Shown piece after piece: positions 34,299 to 44,983 of a stretch of DNA of 64,000 nt. The translations under genes and the position numbers were made by a program. The stretch is from Diplonema japonicum (taxonomy: Eukaryota; Euglenozoa; Diplonemea; Diplonemida; Diplonemidae). The notes beneath the pieces are model-generated. The model worked only from the letters and a program-made list of their open reading frames with translations. It had not been told where the DNA came from and did not search any database. The stretch covers positions 248,001-312,000 of the forward strand of contig OZ025678.1 in the NCBI GenBank assembly GCA_964019335.1, written 5' to 3'. Numbering within the stretch: the stretch's first letter is position 1; each line of letters begins with the position of its first letter.

Positions 34299-37200
34299 AT
34301 GAAGTGGAAAATGCTGCAACAGACAAGATGCCTTTGGAAGCTCCACCAGCCGTCCCGTGCAGTTGCATTGGGGTACGAGCTCATCGAGTGGTGCTTCGTG
34401 GCATTAGTATTCGTGTACGCCCTGGCGATGATGGACAAGGAGAGAACGAACCTACGAAATTCCCCCGAAGAGCTGCCTTTCTACAGCAAATGGCCTCAAT
34501 ACGACGACGCAGAGGGTTACGGCGCCCCCGTGCACAATTTCACACTGGACGACATGGACGGTAAGGAAATCTGGTTCGCATCAGGATCCGATCTCCCGGA
34601 AAAATCGATCGACACGTTCATCGACGACTTCAGAACCCTGACAGGAATCCCAGAAAACCTCACAAGGCTGTGGAACAACACCGACGACATGCTAGATTAC
34701 CTGAACAACCCGAAAGATCTGACATCGTTCTCCTCATGGAGGCGATGGTACAATGTAGTCGGCCAAGGCATGGCAGCGATCATAGTGAATAATACCGATT
34801 ACACTCTGTACATTGCCAACTACCCGCGGCAGGACAAAATAATTTCTGTTCAAGGCTGGGAACAATCCCCATCAGTAGGCAACATGCGCTCCTCACGCCT
34901 CGCCAACATTCAAATCGCACTGGAGACTACATTCTCGCGAACATTTTACTCCATCACGACGGACTTGAGATTCAATTACACTCGGTACGACACCGCCAAT
35001 CCCCCGAACATAGAGGATATCGTGAACAGCAATGTTCTCATGACATCAACAGCATCGTCTATAGGCCTGTACGCGCTTGCCTTGTATCTTGTGCCGTTTT
35101 TGAGAATGGTCACCAGTCTGGCACGGTCGCGGCAGATGGGCATCAAATCGTTTTTGGAGGTGAACGGTGTCTCGCTGGGCGCGTACTATCTGTCCTTCAC
35201 CCTGATATCCGTGGTGCCCAGGCTTATCATGATTCTCGCTGTGTCTGCTGTGATGTCTACCATGCTTCTTCCTGACATCTCGATGTTGGGCTTCGCTTCA
35301 TTTTTGACAATGGCGTTGATCGCATTGGTACCCTTCGCATTATTTCTGTCCATTTTCTGCAGATCCATCATCAACACGTGGAGGTTCGCCGTTCTTGTGT
35401 ATCTTGCGACAGGGGGCGTCGGGGCTTTGAACGCGTCATGTTCGAAATCGAGTCTGGTTGACGGCGGGTGTTTTCACAATTGGGGCATCAGTGCCATATT
35501 CACTCCTGCTACATTCGTATCTGGTGTTACCATCTTCACCCATAAGCAAGTGGAGCATTGGAATCACGGTGTGTCCATAACCCATCACCCCTCGCTTGGT
35601 ACCATGTATGCAATGTTGCTTGTCAACACTGTGGTGTATTCCTTACTTGCCTTCTGGGCATCCGGTGTTTTCCTTGAAAAGCGACCCGTCTTCTTTCCCT
35701 TTTCCCGTTCCTTCTGGACGAGTGTCAAGCACATCTTCACCGAGTCCACCTCGTCGGGGATTACCGCGCAGAACGTTTCCGTTGTCATCGGCCAGAAGGT
35801 CATCCTGCGTGACATCAATCTGAGCACCCCGCAGGGCAGCACCCTCGCCCTCCTTGGGCACAATGGAGCGGGCAAGACGACCTTTTTGAAGGTTATCACC
35901 AACATGCTGAACTACAAAGGTGAGGTCCGTCTGTGTGGGCTTCCCATAGAAGAGGCTTGCCGACGCGGCTTTGTCGGGTACTGCCCCCAGGAAATCGTGC
36001 GAACTGACGCCACTGTCCTTGACCTCTTAGAGCTGGTCGCGTGCATCAAGGGGGTGCCCTTCAGAGAGACACGTGCGCATGCAGAACGCGCAGCTGCCAA
36101 TGTGGGTCTGTACGACCACCTCCACCGAGCACCAACCAGCCTCGCGCTGGGCAACAAGCGAAAACTCGGCGTTGCGCTTGCATTCCTTGGGAATCCTAGG
36201 ATCGTGATCCTCGACGAGCCCACTGCGGGGCTGGACTCCCGTTCCCGCAGGCAGGTGTGGGATCTGATCAGGCGGCACAAGAACGCAACGTGTGTGTTCA
36301 CAACACATCTTCTTGATGAAGCCTGTTTAGGGGACACGATCGCAATCATGCACGAGGGACGGCTCCCTGATGACTTCATCGGCTCGATGACAGATCTGAA
36401 GAAAAAGTTCAACTGCGGGCAGAGCTTGGACATCGTCAAGACGGGCGTCAACGTGTGCGACGACAAGATCATGAACGCGGTACGGCCGTACATCCCAGAG
36501 ACATACGACGGGTGCGTGAAGAGAAGTGGGAGAGGGCTGACCATACCACTACCGGATGAAGGCGGCATGCGACGGTACGTAGGGCTGTTGAAAACCTTGC
36601 AGGACAACGAGAAGTGCAAGGCGATGGGAGTGGAGTCCTTCTCGCTGAGAATGACAGGCCTGGAGGATGTTCTCGTCAAGTTATGCGATCCGCTGAGCGA
36701 GACAGTCGAGGTCGACGACGTGGGTTCCGACTTCGTCAACATCACGAAGATAGCATCGTTCAGCCACACCATATCGACGCCTCTCCTGGCACAGTACGGA
36801 CAGCTCCCGTCTCTCCTCTCCAGCCCTGCCGAGTCAGTCAACATCCCTATGCAAATGTGGATCATCCTGTACCACATGAAAGCGCGTGCCACATTCCGTT
36901 CTCTTCGTTTCTACTCTATACAACTCATCTTCCCTGTTGCCTTCATCATTCTGTCTATTTTGTACACTTCGTACGTCAGGTCCACTCAGAAGAACGAAGC
37001 AGAGAGCGTTGAGCTCAGCGCGGCTCGCCTTTCCGACGAGGCCACGTCGCAGATCTTTGTCCGTGGCCCCGGGGCAGAGGCCATGATGAATTTCACAACT
37101 CAGCACCCACTAGAATGGGGTGTGCAGATGGCGTTTTACAACAACCCTCTCTCGGACCTGTACATGAACTCTTCTTCTGTGACGCTTGATGCTGTGGGGG

Positions 37201-40200
37201 AGGTGCAGAAGGATATTGTCGAGGTGCGCACGTGGTTCAATGAAAGCGTGTCGACCAGCATTCCTGTCGTTATCAACTACTTCATGAACGCCATGCGCAT
37301 TGAGCAGGGTGCACCGAGCGTGGTGGGGACGCTGAAGTCGTTCCCAGTGTACACCTTTGCGAAGAAAACTTACGTCCATTTGTTCGGAGCATGCCTGTCC
37401 GTCTGCTTTGCAATTATCACAGCAGTCTTCGCAGGACGGCTCGTACAAGAGAGAAACAGTGGTGCCAGGAACCTCACCCAGCTGTGCGGGGTACACGACA
37501 CCACGTTCTACGTTGCATACGGGTTGGGGGACTGCGTCACAGCACTGCTGGCACAGTTGATCATAGTTGCTGTTTTCGGCATATGGTTGTCCTCTTACGG
37601 GTCAGAACTCTTCGGTCTTATCACCACTCTGTTGCTGTTGTACACACCAGCTATCCTTGCGATGAACTACACGCTTTCTTATGTGTTTAGCAAAGGCCTC
37701 AATGCCACTGTTTTCTGCACCATCTACCACATCGCCATCAGCAGCATGCTGCTTATCTCTCCCCACACCGGTTTCTCTTCAAGAAACATCTTCCGTATCC
37801 TATCTCCCCTCGCTGCGATGCTGGAGGGTATTCTTTACTTCCTCAATCTCGGCGGCCACGCGTCACACGACGCTCTTGTGTCCCCTACCGCGAGCAAGGA
37901 GTCGCTGATCTCGGATACGTACTTCACCATCTTGTACCAACTGATCAGTTGGTCAGTTCTGCTCACTCTTGCAGAGTCTGGATACAAGATCAAAAACCTG
38001 ATTAAGAAGATGTTCCCACGGCCTACGGGGTACTACGAGAACGAAGCAGCACTTGCCGGTGTCACGCAAAGCAAGAATGTTCGTGACGAGATGAACGAGG
38101 TGGTGAACTCGTGGGGCGCTGACGACGAAACACTCTACGTCAAGCAGCTGCGCAAAGTGTACAAAAATCGGATCGCTGTGTCGGGGATGTACTTAAAGCT
38201 GACACCTGGCACCTGCTTTGGGTTGCTGTCGCCCAGTGGGGCAGGGAAGACCACAGCAGTGACGATGATGGCGGGGCTGATGGCACCGTCGCAGGGTGAA
38301 GTCACTGTACGGGGTCTCTCAAATCTGTACCCGTTGCAGCTGAAAAAGCTCCAGAAGCTGGTTGGGTACCTGCCGCAGACGGACCCGCTCCCCCCTGGGC
38401 TTACTGTGTTCGAAGTTGTCGACTTCTACGCGAGGCTGAAGGGCGTACCGGGCACCTCCAAACAAAGCATTTGCAACCTTCTCAAGACGGTCGGGTTGGA
38501 AGAATACATCGATAGAACTTGCGGTGCGCTCAGTGGTGGGAACAAACGTCTTGTTGCCTTGCTGCTCGCGTTGCTCGGGTCTCCACCGATACTTCTGCTT
38601 GACGAACCTACGGCGGCAATGGACCCTGCTACACGCCAGAAGGCGTGGTGGCTGATTAATACAAGAACCAACCAGCAGCACGAGCGGCCTATTGTGGTGC
38701 TCACCACAAACTCGCTCAAAGAAGCAGACACTGTGTGCAACAAAGTGGGTGTGATGATCCAAGGGCATCTATCGGAGTTGGGTAACCCGAAAGAGCTCAA
38801 GGAGCAGCATTCTTCAGGGTATTTCCTGCCTGTGTTGATGACCAACGACAAGTCGAGCAAGGCGTTGACGGAGGCCCTTACGGCAAAAATACCAGGCACA
38901 AAAACATTGGAAGCGCACGGGAGGAAGCTGGAGTTCCAGTTCCCAAGCGACGTGTGCCTGCCAGATGTGATTGATGTCTTGGAGAACGAGGACCACGTCA
39001 GCGAGTACTCCATCTCGAAGATGATGTTTGAACAGACATACCTGCATGCTGTCGAGCAACAGAGAGCAGCCAAACTACGTGGTGGGCTTGCAGATGAACT
39101 TGTGCCCCCTCTAAGGGTGTGCATCTTGATTGTAGGTTCGCGTGGCGATGTGCAGCCGTTCCTTGCGTTCAGTGAGAGGCTGCAGGCAGCAGGCCACGTC
39201 GTCCGCATCGCCACACATGAGTGCTTTCGGTCGTTTGTGACAAGCCACGGGGTCGACTTCAGCCCTATCGGCGGTGACCCCGAGAAGCTGATGCAGTTCA
39301 TGGTGGAGCACCCATCGATGATCACTACCAACTTGGAGGAGATTCGTGCAAAGCGTTCGATGATGAGTGAGATCTTCTCTGGGTGCTGGAATGCCGCGTC
39401 CACCTGGAAACCTGATGTCCTCATCGCTAACCCGCCGACACAGGTGCACGTCCACATCGCAGAGGCGCTGCACATCCCACTCCAGATACACTTCACCATG
39501 CCATGGTCACCTACAAAGGCGTACCTCCACCCCTTGGCAGTTGTCAGCGCCCTTGGGAACGAGCAGTCCTACGGCATTGTGGAGGACCTCATGTGGCTGG
39601 GCATGTCGGACATCATCAACAACTTCAGGGCGAGCATTGGGCTGCGGAAGATCAAACATGGTTCTGGCCTCGCCAACTCTCTCAAAGTGCCGCACATCTA
39701 CTGCGTCAGCGAGAGCCTCGTCCCGAAGCCCACCGACTGGGCGGGGCATATATCGGTGTCGGGGTTCTGGTTCCTGGACTCCCTTGCACAGGACTACGAC
39801 CCCCCGCAGGATTTGGCGGCGTTCTTGGCAGCCGGCCCGCCACCTATTTATATCGGCTTTGGGTCTATTGTTGTGCCCAGTATCAACGCGCTTGAGAAGG
39901 CAGTGTTCGGTGCTTTGCGGCGAGCCAACGATGAGAGCATTGTACCTGTACGGGCGATCGTGAGCCCTGGGTGGGCGAAACTTGGGATGAACCTCCCGCT
40001 GCCGGAGTACGTGTTTTTATTGGATAAGTGCCCGCACGACTGGTTGTTCCCACGCTGCGCTGCTGTGGTGCACCACGGCGGTGCCGGGACGACAGCGGCG
40101 GGGCTGCGCGCGGGGAAGCCGACGGTCGTGATCCCATTTTTCGGAGACCAACCGTTTTGGGGAAAGTGCTGCGAGCGGCAAAACGTGGGCCCCACCCCGA

Positions 40201-41027
40201 TACCTTACAAACAACTGACAGCAAAGAGCTTGGCGAGGGCTCTGATGGAAGCCCTGCAGCCGCGCATGGTCCAGGCGGCAAAGGAGCTCAGCGTCATGAT
40301 CAATTCAGAAGCCGGAGTCGAGACGGGACTTCGTGCATTTTACAACTATCTTCCACTCGAACCAAGCGGGTCATGGCGCGTGGAGTGCGTTGAAAACCAG
40401 CGGTGGTTCCCTGTAATAGGGTGGAGCGCCACCCTGGCAGTAGGGGACCCATCACCCTACAGCGACGAGACCGGATCCATGAGCTGTGACAGAATGGAAT
40501 ACCCATGCCCGGAAGGCTGGCAGTGGGAAGACGAATGGAGGGTTTCAAAGGTAAATGGCAGCGACCCCGATGGCTTCAGGTACGCAACTTCTTTTAAAGG
40601 CCCTTGGCGGCAGGTCCCTTCGTCCACAGATGTTGTGAGACGCAGATTATGGTTCAGAAGGAGGACCAGGACAGGTGTCAAAGAGAATGTTGGTGACGAA
40701 GTGGAAAGATTGCGAAAAGAAAATAAAGACCTCCAAACCAGGCTTGATGCACAAGCACACTACATCCAGCGCCTCATTAGCGGTATGGGGTTGGAAGCAC
40801 CTCCAAAGGAGGCTTCCCTCACAGCAAGCAGCACTCCTGAGGACCCAGACAACACGCTGAGCACTGCAGTCCACAAAGGTTGTACGGATGTGGCTCAGCT
40901 TTTATTAGAATACAGGGATTACTCGGATCCCTTCAGCACTCGGGATAGTGAAATTTTGGCAGTGTCCAGTGCTGGAAGGATATCAGAAATGGATATGGAA
41001 GATGTTAGTATAGAGTTTGCGGATTGA
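34299..41027 (+). CDS. ABCA transporter / GT28 sterol glucosyltransferase / DysF fusion
   Basis: One uninterrupted frame of 2,242 residues. Residues 1-480: one segment, a luminal region, then a membrane cluster. NBD1 (about 505-720): Walker A GHNGAGKTT at 520, Walker B IVILDEPTAGLD at 633, signature LALGNKRKL. Second membrane domain about 870-1230. NBD2 (about 1270-1500): SPSGAGKTT at 1312, signature LSGGNKRLV, ILLLDEPTAAMD at 1430. This is a full ABCA-type lipid transporter. Residues 1606-2020 are a UGT80/ATG26-type glucosyltransferase: VGSRGDVQPF, TMPWSPTKAY, PPIYIGFGSI, and the donor-site HHGGAGTTAAGLRAGKP...FFGDQPFWG. It would transfer glucose from UDP-glucose to sterol. Residues 2027-2128 are a DysF domain: ENQRWFPVIGWS, WQWEDEWRV, DPDGFRYA, VRRRLWFRRR. 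A short coiled coil and acidic tail follow. I know of no such fusion. The combined role in sterol or sphingolipid handling is inferred. Confidence 0.92.
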   Translation: MKWKMLQQTRCLWKLHQPSRAVALGYELIEWCFVALVFVYALAMMDKERTNLRNSPEELPFYSKWPQYDDAEGYGAPVHNFTLDDMDGKEIWFASGSDLPEKSIDTFIDDFRTLTGIPENLTRLWNNTDDMLDYLNNPKDLTSFSSWRRWYNVVGQGMAAIIVNNTDYTLYIANYPRQDKIISVQGWEQSPSVGNMRSSRLANIQIALETTFSRTFYSITTDLRFNYTRYDTANPPNIEDIVNSNVLMTSTASSIGLYALALYLVPFLRMVTSLARSRQMGIKSFLEVNGVSLGAYYLSFTLISVVPRLIMILAVSAVMSTMLLPDISMLGFASFLTMALIALVPFALFLSIFCRSIINTWRFAVLVYLATGGVGALNASCSKSSLVDGGCFHNWGISAIFTPATFVSGVTIFTHKQVEHWNHGVSITHHPSLGTMYAMLLVNTVVYSLLAFWASGVFLEKRPVFFPFSRSFWTSVKHIFTESTSSGITAQNVSVVIGQKVILRDINLSTPQGSTLALLGHNGAGKTTFLKVITNMLNYKGEVRLCGLPIEEACRRGFVGYCPQEIVRTDATVLDLLELVACIKGVPFRETRAHAERAAANVGLYDHLHRAPTSLALGNKRKLGVALAFLGNPRIVILDEPTAGLDSRSRRQVWDLIRRHKNATCVFTTHLLDEACLGDTIAIMHEGRLPDDFIGSMTDLKKKFNCGQSLDIVKTGVNVCDDKIMNAVRPYIPETYDGCVKRSGRGLTIPLPDEGGMRRYVGLLKTLQDNEKCKAMGVESFSLRMTGLEDVLVKLCDPLSETVEVDDVGSDFVNITKIASFSHTISTPLLAQYGQLPSLLSSPAESVNIPMQMWIILYHMKARATFRSLRFYSIQLIFPVAFIILSILYTSYVRSTQKNEAESVELSAARLSDEATSQIFVRGPGAEAMMNFTTQHPLEWGVQMAFYNNPLSDLYMNSSSVTLDAVGEVQKDIVEVRTWFNESVSTSIPVVINYFMNAMRIEQGAPSVVGTLKSFPVYTFAKKTYVHLFGACLSVCFAIITAVFAGRLVQERNSGARNLTQLCGVHDTTFYVAYGLGDCVTALLAQLIIVAVFGIWLSSYGSELFGLITTLLLLYTPAILAMNYTLSYVFSKGLNATVFCTIYHIAISSMLLISPHTGFSSRNIFRILSPLAAMLEGILYFLNLGGHASHDALVSPTASKESLISDTYFTILYQLISWSVLLTLAESGYKIKNLIKKMFPRPTGYYENEAALAGVTQSKNVRDEMNEVVNSWGADDETLYVKQLRKVYKNRIAVSGMYLKLTPGTCFGLLSPSGAGKTTAVTMMAGLMAPSQGEVTVRGLSNLYPLQLKKLQKLVGYLPQTDPLPPGLTVFEVVDFYARLKGVPGTSKQSICNLLKTVGLEEYIDRTCGALSGGNKRLVALLLALLGSPPILLLDEPTAAMDPATRQKAWWLINTRTNQQHERPIVVLTTNSLKEADTVCNKVGVMIQGHLSELGNPKELKEQHSSGYFLPVLMTNDKSSKALTEALTAKIPGTKTLEAHGRKLEFQFPSDVCLPDVIDVLENEDHVSEYSISKMMFEQTYLHAVEQQRAAKLRGGLADELVPPLRVCILIVGSRGDVQPFLAFSERLQAAGHVVRIATHECFRSFVTSHGVDFSPIGGDPEKLMQFMVEHPSMITTNLEEIRAKRSMMSEIFSGCWNAASTWKPDVLIANPPTQVHVHIAEALHIPLQIHFTMPWSPTKAYLHPLAVVSALGNEQSYGIVEDLMWLGMSDIINNFRASIGLRKIKHGSGLANSLKVPHIYCVSESLVPKPTDWAGHISVSGFWFLDSLAQDYDPPQDLAAFLAAGPPPIYIGFGSIVVPSINALEKAVFGALRRANDESIVPVRAIVSPGWAKLGMNLPLPEYVFLLDKCPHDWLFPRCAAVVHHGGAGTTAAGLRAGKPTVVIPFFGDQPFWGKCCERQNVGPTPIPYKQLTAKSLARALMEALQPRMVQAAKELSVMINSEAGVETGLRAFYNYLPLEPSGSWRVECVENQRWFPVIGWSATLAVGDPSPYSDETGSMSCDRMEYPCPEGWQWEDEWRVSKVNGSDPDGFRYATSFKGPWRQVPSSTDVVRRRLWFRRRTRTGVKENVGDEVERLRKENKDLQTRLDAQAHYIQRLISGMGLEAPPKEASLTASSTPEDPDNTLSTAVHKGCTDVAQLLLEYRDYSDPFSTRDSEILAVSSAGRISEMDMEDVSIEFAD

Positions 41028-41490
41028 ACTTTTTTTTTCTTCTTCTTTTTTTCTTGATTTTCTCAACACTAGCTTCTAAATACGGGAGGGGGGGGGGAAT
41101 GGATCAGATTCGCTGGAGGAAAATTAGATCTAAACAAGGAAGAGGTGGGAAAAAAAAAAAAAAAAAGAAAAAAAAAAAACTATTTAACCCATAACACTCC
41201 AAGGCGCAAATATTTGTCGTTTTGAAAAATTGTTTTTTTTTCTCTGTGTACTTTTTCGTCCCCACGACCCCCTGGATCTCCAAGAACGACTATAGTGAGG
41301 AGTTATTTTCAACTGCATTTCATGCTGCGCTGCATCACTTTACCTTGTTGTCCACCCACCAAGTGGGTCCCAAATCCGAGTAGATAGGCTAAAAACGCAA
41401 AATAACGGGTGTGCATACTGTGCCCAAATTGTTCCCAAAAAACGCAAAGGTAAAGCCAAAACAGCTACAGACGAGGTCCAACCTTCATGG
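41028..41490. other. Intergenic spacer
   Basis: A T/C tract directly follows the stop of the fusion gene, then A-tracts and about 250 bases of unique non-coding sequence (41180-41450) that may be the 5' flank of the piggyBac remnant. No terminal repeats were identified. Confidence 0.45.
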
Positions 41491-42430
41491 GTAAGGGAGT
41501 CGGTACCCATAGAGACCATAAAATAGGCCAGTGGGGAGAAAAAAAGCTGTCCTGTGGTACGCAGAAACCTGACGACGCAAAATGGTTATTCCTTCGGTTT
41601 TTTTATAAGAAGCTCACAGACGTCATCCAAGAAGAGACAAACAAGCAAAAGGACACTGAGATTGATAAAATTTCGACCCAGGACTCCACCGCTTACTCGG
41701 ATTGAGCATTGCGATGGGTTTACGGCGTGCCCAGAATCAGCAGTCGTATTGGTCCACAGGACCCATGAAAATCCCCCTTTTCAGTATCACGATGCCCAGG
41801 AGACGCTACTGGGAAATCAAAAGTACCCAGCCTCCACTTCACTCACACAGAAGAGTCAAACGGTGATGTGTTGTGAAGATACGAGGGTTTCTGGACAGAA
41901 TTGGTGACAAGGTGGGCAAAAGCAGCAGTGCCAGGAAAACATTTAAGCATTGACGAGACACTCGTACCTTCACGGGGCAATTGGGGGGCTGCGGGTCTAC
42001 TGTCCTCTCAAGCATAAAAGATATGGCATAAAAATCTACTGCCTAAACTGCACGAGCACGGGTTATCTTTTGCGTTTTCACATCCACGCCACCAAAACCG
42101 AGGGGCACGCACTTGAAGATTTCAGTGTTGTGGAAAAGGCGGTGCTGGGGTTAACAGAGCCTTTCCGGGGAAATGACAACACGGTAGTTTGCGATAGCTA
42201 CTTTTCGACTGTGGGTCTGGCCGAAGCCCTGTGAAAAAACTTTGAGGGGCTTGCATTTCGTTGGGGTGTTGCGGACTCTTCTGGTGGGCCCTAGAAGTGA
42301 CAATAGTTAACTGCCATGCACTTCAAATAAAATATGGTTCAGGGATGCCAAAGAGATACACAACCCTGGCTGCTTTTAAAGAGCGCTTTCGAGCGTTGCA
42401 TGGACCCGTTTTACCTGCAAACGGGGGTTA
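41490..42430 (+). pseudogene. piggyBac-type transposase fossil
   Basis: Frames broken by stops and shifts together spell the core of a piggyBac (DDE_Tnp_1_7) transposase. SIDETLVPSRGNWG at about 41949-41990 carries the first catalytic Asp. RYGIKIYCLNCTSTGYLL in another frame (about 42020-42070) matches the conserved 'YGIK.....D..TGY' strand pair. VVCDSYFSTVGLAEAL (about 42186-42231) matches the second Asp region 'V..DNFFTS..L...L'. At least two frame changes and several stops make it inactive. No TTAA-flanked inverted repeats were found, so the element ends are unknown. Confidence 0.7.
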
Positions 42431-42594
42431 AATGCTGCCATTTTTCACCTCAAATTATGAAAAGGAGCAAAAAAGGGACCCCTATGTAGATAGGGCCCTG
42501 GAGTGTTATGGGTTTAAAAAAAAAAAAAAGAAATGTGACATTGCTTCGTGTTTCCCTTCTTCCTTTCTTTTTCTCTCTTTTTCCCACGTCTCCT

Positions 42595-42645
<51 letters not shown>

Positions 42646-43368
42646 CTCTAACTTTACCTCACTCGAAAATTTTACGTGTTATGTACTACATTTCATATTT
42701 ACCAAATGGATTTTTTTTTTAATTATTTGAATGCAAGAATTTTGACGCCTTCTTGGTAGGGGAACAGGGAAAAAAAAAAGAAGACAGTAAGGCTCTCCCT
42801 ATGCATAGTTTAAATAACCATGTTTAAAGGAAAAAAAAGGGGGACAGGAAAGGCTGAAACTGACTCTCGATGTGGGCCTTCTCTTCCCCCCCCAATCAAA
42901 AATTTTGAATTTTTCAGATTTATATTCTTGCACCAAAAAAAAAAAAATGTCAGCTTTTATGCGCTACAAAAAAAAACCCCTCCTAAGAAAAAAGATCCTT
43001 TTAAAGACCGGCTGTGCAACAAAAACAAAGAAAAAAAAAAACTTGCCTCGTTCTTCTTTTTTTTTTCGGTTGCTAGCACTTCTCCCCCCCCCCCCCCCCC
43101 CCCATCATAGTGAATATTTCGTTATTCTTGGGGTGGGGAAAAAAACTTTTTTTTTTCCCCTTCGCCTTTTTTCCGTCTTATTTCCTATCTAGTCGAAAAA
43201 AAAAAAAAAAAAAAGTGTTGCAAAGAGAAGGGAAGCGATTTCTTTTTTTGTTTTGGTTTTTTTTTTTTCTTTTTTTTTTTCCCTTCTTTTTTTTTCTCTC
43301 CAGAACAAAAGAAAAAAAAAAAAACACACGAAATCAAAGGGAAGAAGTGAAGGAAGAAAAAAAAAAAA
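42431..43368. other. Intergenic spacer
   Basis: Long T-tracts (42597-42641), A-tracts and a C-run followed by CATCATAGTGAAT (about 43101-43113), a motif that recurs at 46687-46699. A pyrimidine stretch at 43240-43300 ends in CCAG before the next gene. No coding signal is seen. Confidence 0.5.
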
Positions 43369-44029
43369 ATGGGGTGCACAGAATCGAAGGAGGCGCCAAA
43401 AAGCCAAGCACCTACACAAAAAGCACCAGTAGAAAACGCAAGTTCGAAACAGGTTTGGCAGAACGGGGAGGTGTTCCCAAGCCAACTTGTGGGACACCGC
43501 ATCCAAAGGCCAGACAGAAAATTAGAAGGTGTAACACTTGTGGACTGTTTGGTAGACAACGCAAGAGACTTCGAGTATGGAATTTATTATTATTATTATT
43601 ATTATTATTTTTTTTTCTCCCTCCAGCCTGGAAAGATGCACGCTCCGAAACTGTAAACTGATAAATTGCCACTTGAAAGATTGCACTATAGAAGCAGGCA
43701 CGGAGGTGAACCGCTGTGTGGTTAAAGGGGGTACCTCTGTGGTATTTCTTTCTTTTTTTTTTTTATATTCAGAAAGAAAAAAAAAAGTACATCCCCCCCC
43801 CCCACTCTAGGACGCGACGCTTACCTCGGGAACTGAAGTTTCTGAGAATTGTGAAATAAACAGGTGTATGGTGACAGACCGCTGCACTATTAGAAACTGC
43901 ACCATTGGCCGGGATATCACCACCACTGGATCGATGTTCTACTCTTGTAACGGGAACCCTCAGCCACCCCCAAATGACGTGCACTGCAACGGCTGCATTT
44001 GGGGAGAACAGGCGGTGCAGTCCGTATAA
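43369..44029 (+). CDS. N-terminally acylated pentapeptide-repeat-like protein
   Basis: Three exons: 43369-43574, 43627-43741 and 43811-44029, giving 179 residues; intron 1 contains an (ATT)n run. The protein starts MGCTESKEA: Gly2 with Ser/Thr at position 5 fits N-myristoylation and Cys3 fits palmitoylation, so membrane anchoring is likely. The body has repeats of five, C-x-(L/I)-x-x, as in CTLRNCKLINCHLKDCTI and CMVTDRCTIRNCTI, which resemble the pentapeptide repeat that folds into a right-handed beta-helix but with Cys at the position usually Ala. The function is unknown. In a flagellate, MGC proteins are frequently flagellar or cytoskeletal-membrane components, but that is only an inference. 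Confidence 0.65.
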
Positions 44030-44034
44030 GATAG

Positions 44035-44071
<37 letters not shown>

Positions 44072-44983
44072 CCGAAGGATAGAAGCGGGAGGAGGGAGGG
44101 GGAGAGAACATTAACCTGAACTCATACATTTGCAAGCAAGAGAATAGAGTCACAAACAATCAGCTGACTTTTAGTTTTACAAACCCCTCTCCAAGTTTTC
44201 TTACTTGTTTTCTGATGTATGATTACGTTCTTTCATATTCTTTTGTGAGTGTTTTTTTTTCTTCTTTATTATTCTTCCTCTTTTGTAAATAGGCACTCAA
44301 GTGAAACAAAAAGAATGCGCGGGGATCCTTAAAACATTCAGTTTGATGTGATTTTTTTTTTTGTTTCTTTTTTTCTTCTTCTTTCATATGTCTTCTAATC
44401 ATTTCTAAGCCAGTTTCACCCTCTGTATTCACACTCCCCCCCCCCTTTTTTTTCCCTATCTCCGCAAAAAAAAAAAAAAAAGAACACCCCTTATATGTGG
44501 CTGTCAAAAAATTTTACCAGAGAACAGCAGAATGCGGGTTGCAGATTGTCACTGTCTGGAGGAGATACAGCACTGAATATAAAAATAAAGAAATAGAGAA
44601 AAAGAAAGAAAGAATGAAGAAAAAGCTGAACAAAAGAGAGGAAAAAAAAAAAAGGGAATACCAGAGTGAAAGGTTGAAGTGATCTTTGTTTTTTTTTCTT
44701 TTTTCTTAACACTCCGTCCATTTTCTTTTCTGTACTGCCGCTTCTTTCCCCCTCCCTCCCCCCTTTTTTTTTCTACTCCTGGATAGAAACAAAAAGAAAA
44801 AAAAAAACACTTTTTTTTTTTTTCTCCGTTTTTTTTTTTTTTTCATTCATTCTCCCCTTTTTTACCAACTCACCTTCACTTCCCCCAATTTTTTTTTTTC
44901 TTCAAATACCTGCAAAAAAAATAAAGAGGCGAAGAAGGCGGGGAACGGGGGAAAAAAAAGCGAAAAAAAAAAAAAAGAAAAAA
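44030..44983. other. Intergenic spacer
   Basis: A T-tract begins six bases after the stop codon. The rest alternates A- and T-rich simple sequence with short unique pieces (44100-44220, 44490-44580). The end is an A-tract touching the next ATG. No gene is supported. Confidence 0.5.

Noticed and set aside
35912-39499. Minus-strand frames of 326 and 357 codons inside the ABC fusion gene
   Set aside because: They are antisense shadows of strongly conserved ABC and GT28 coding sequence.
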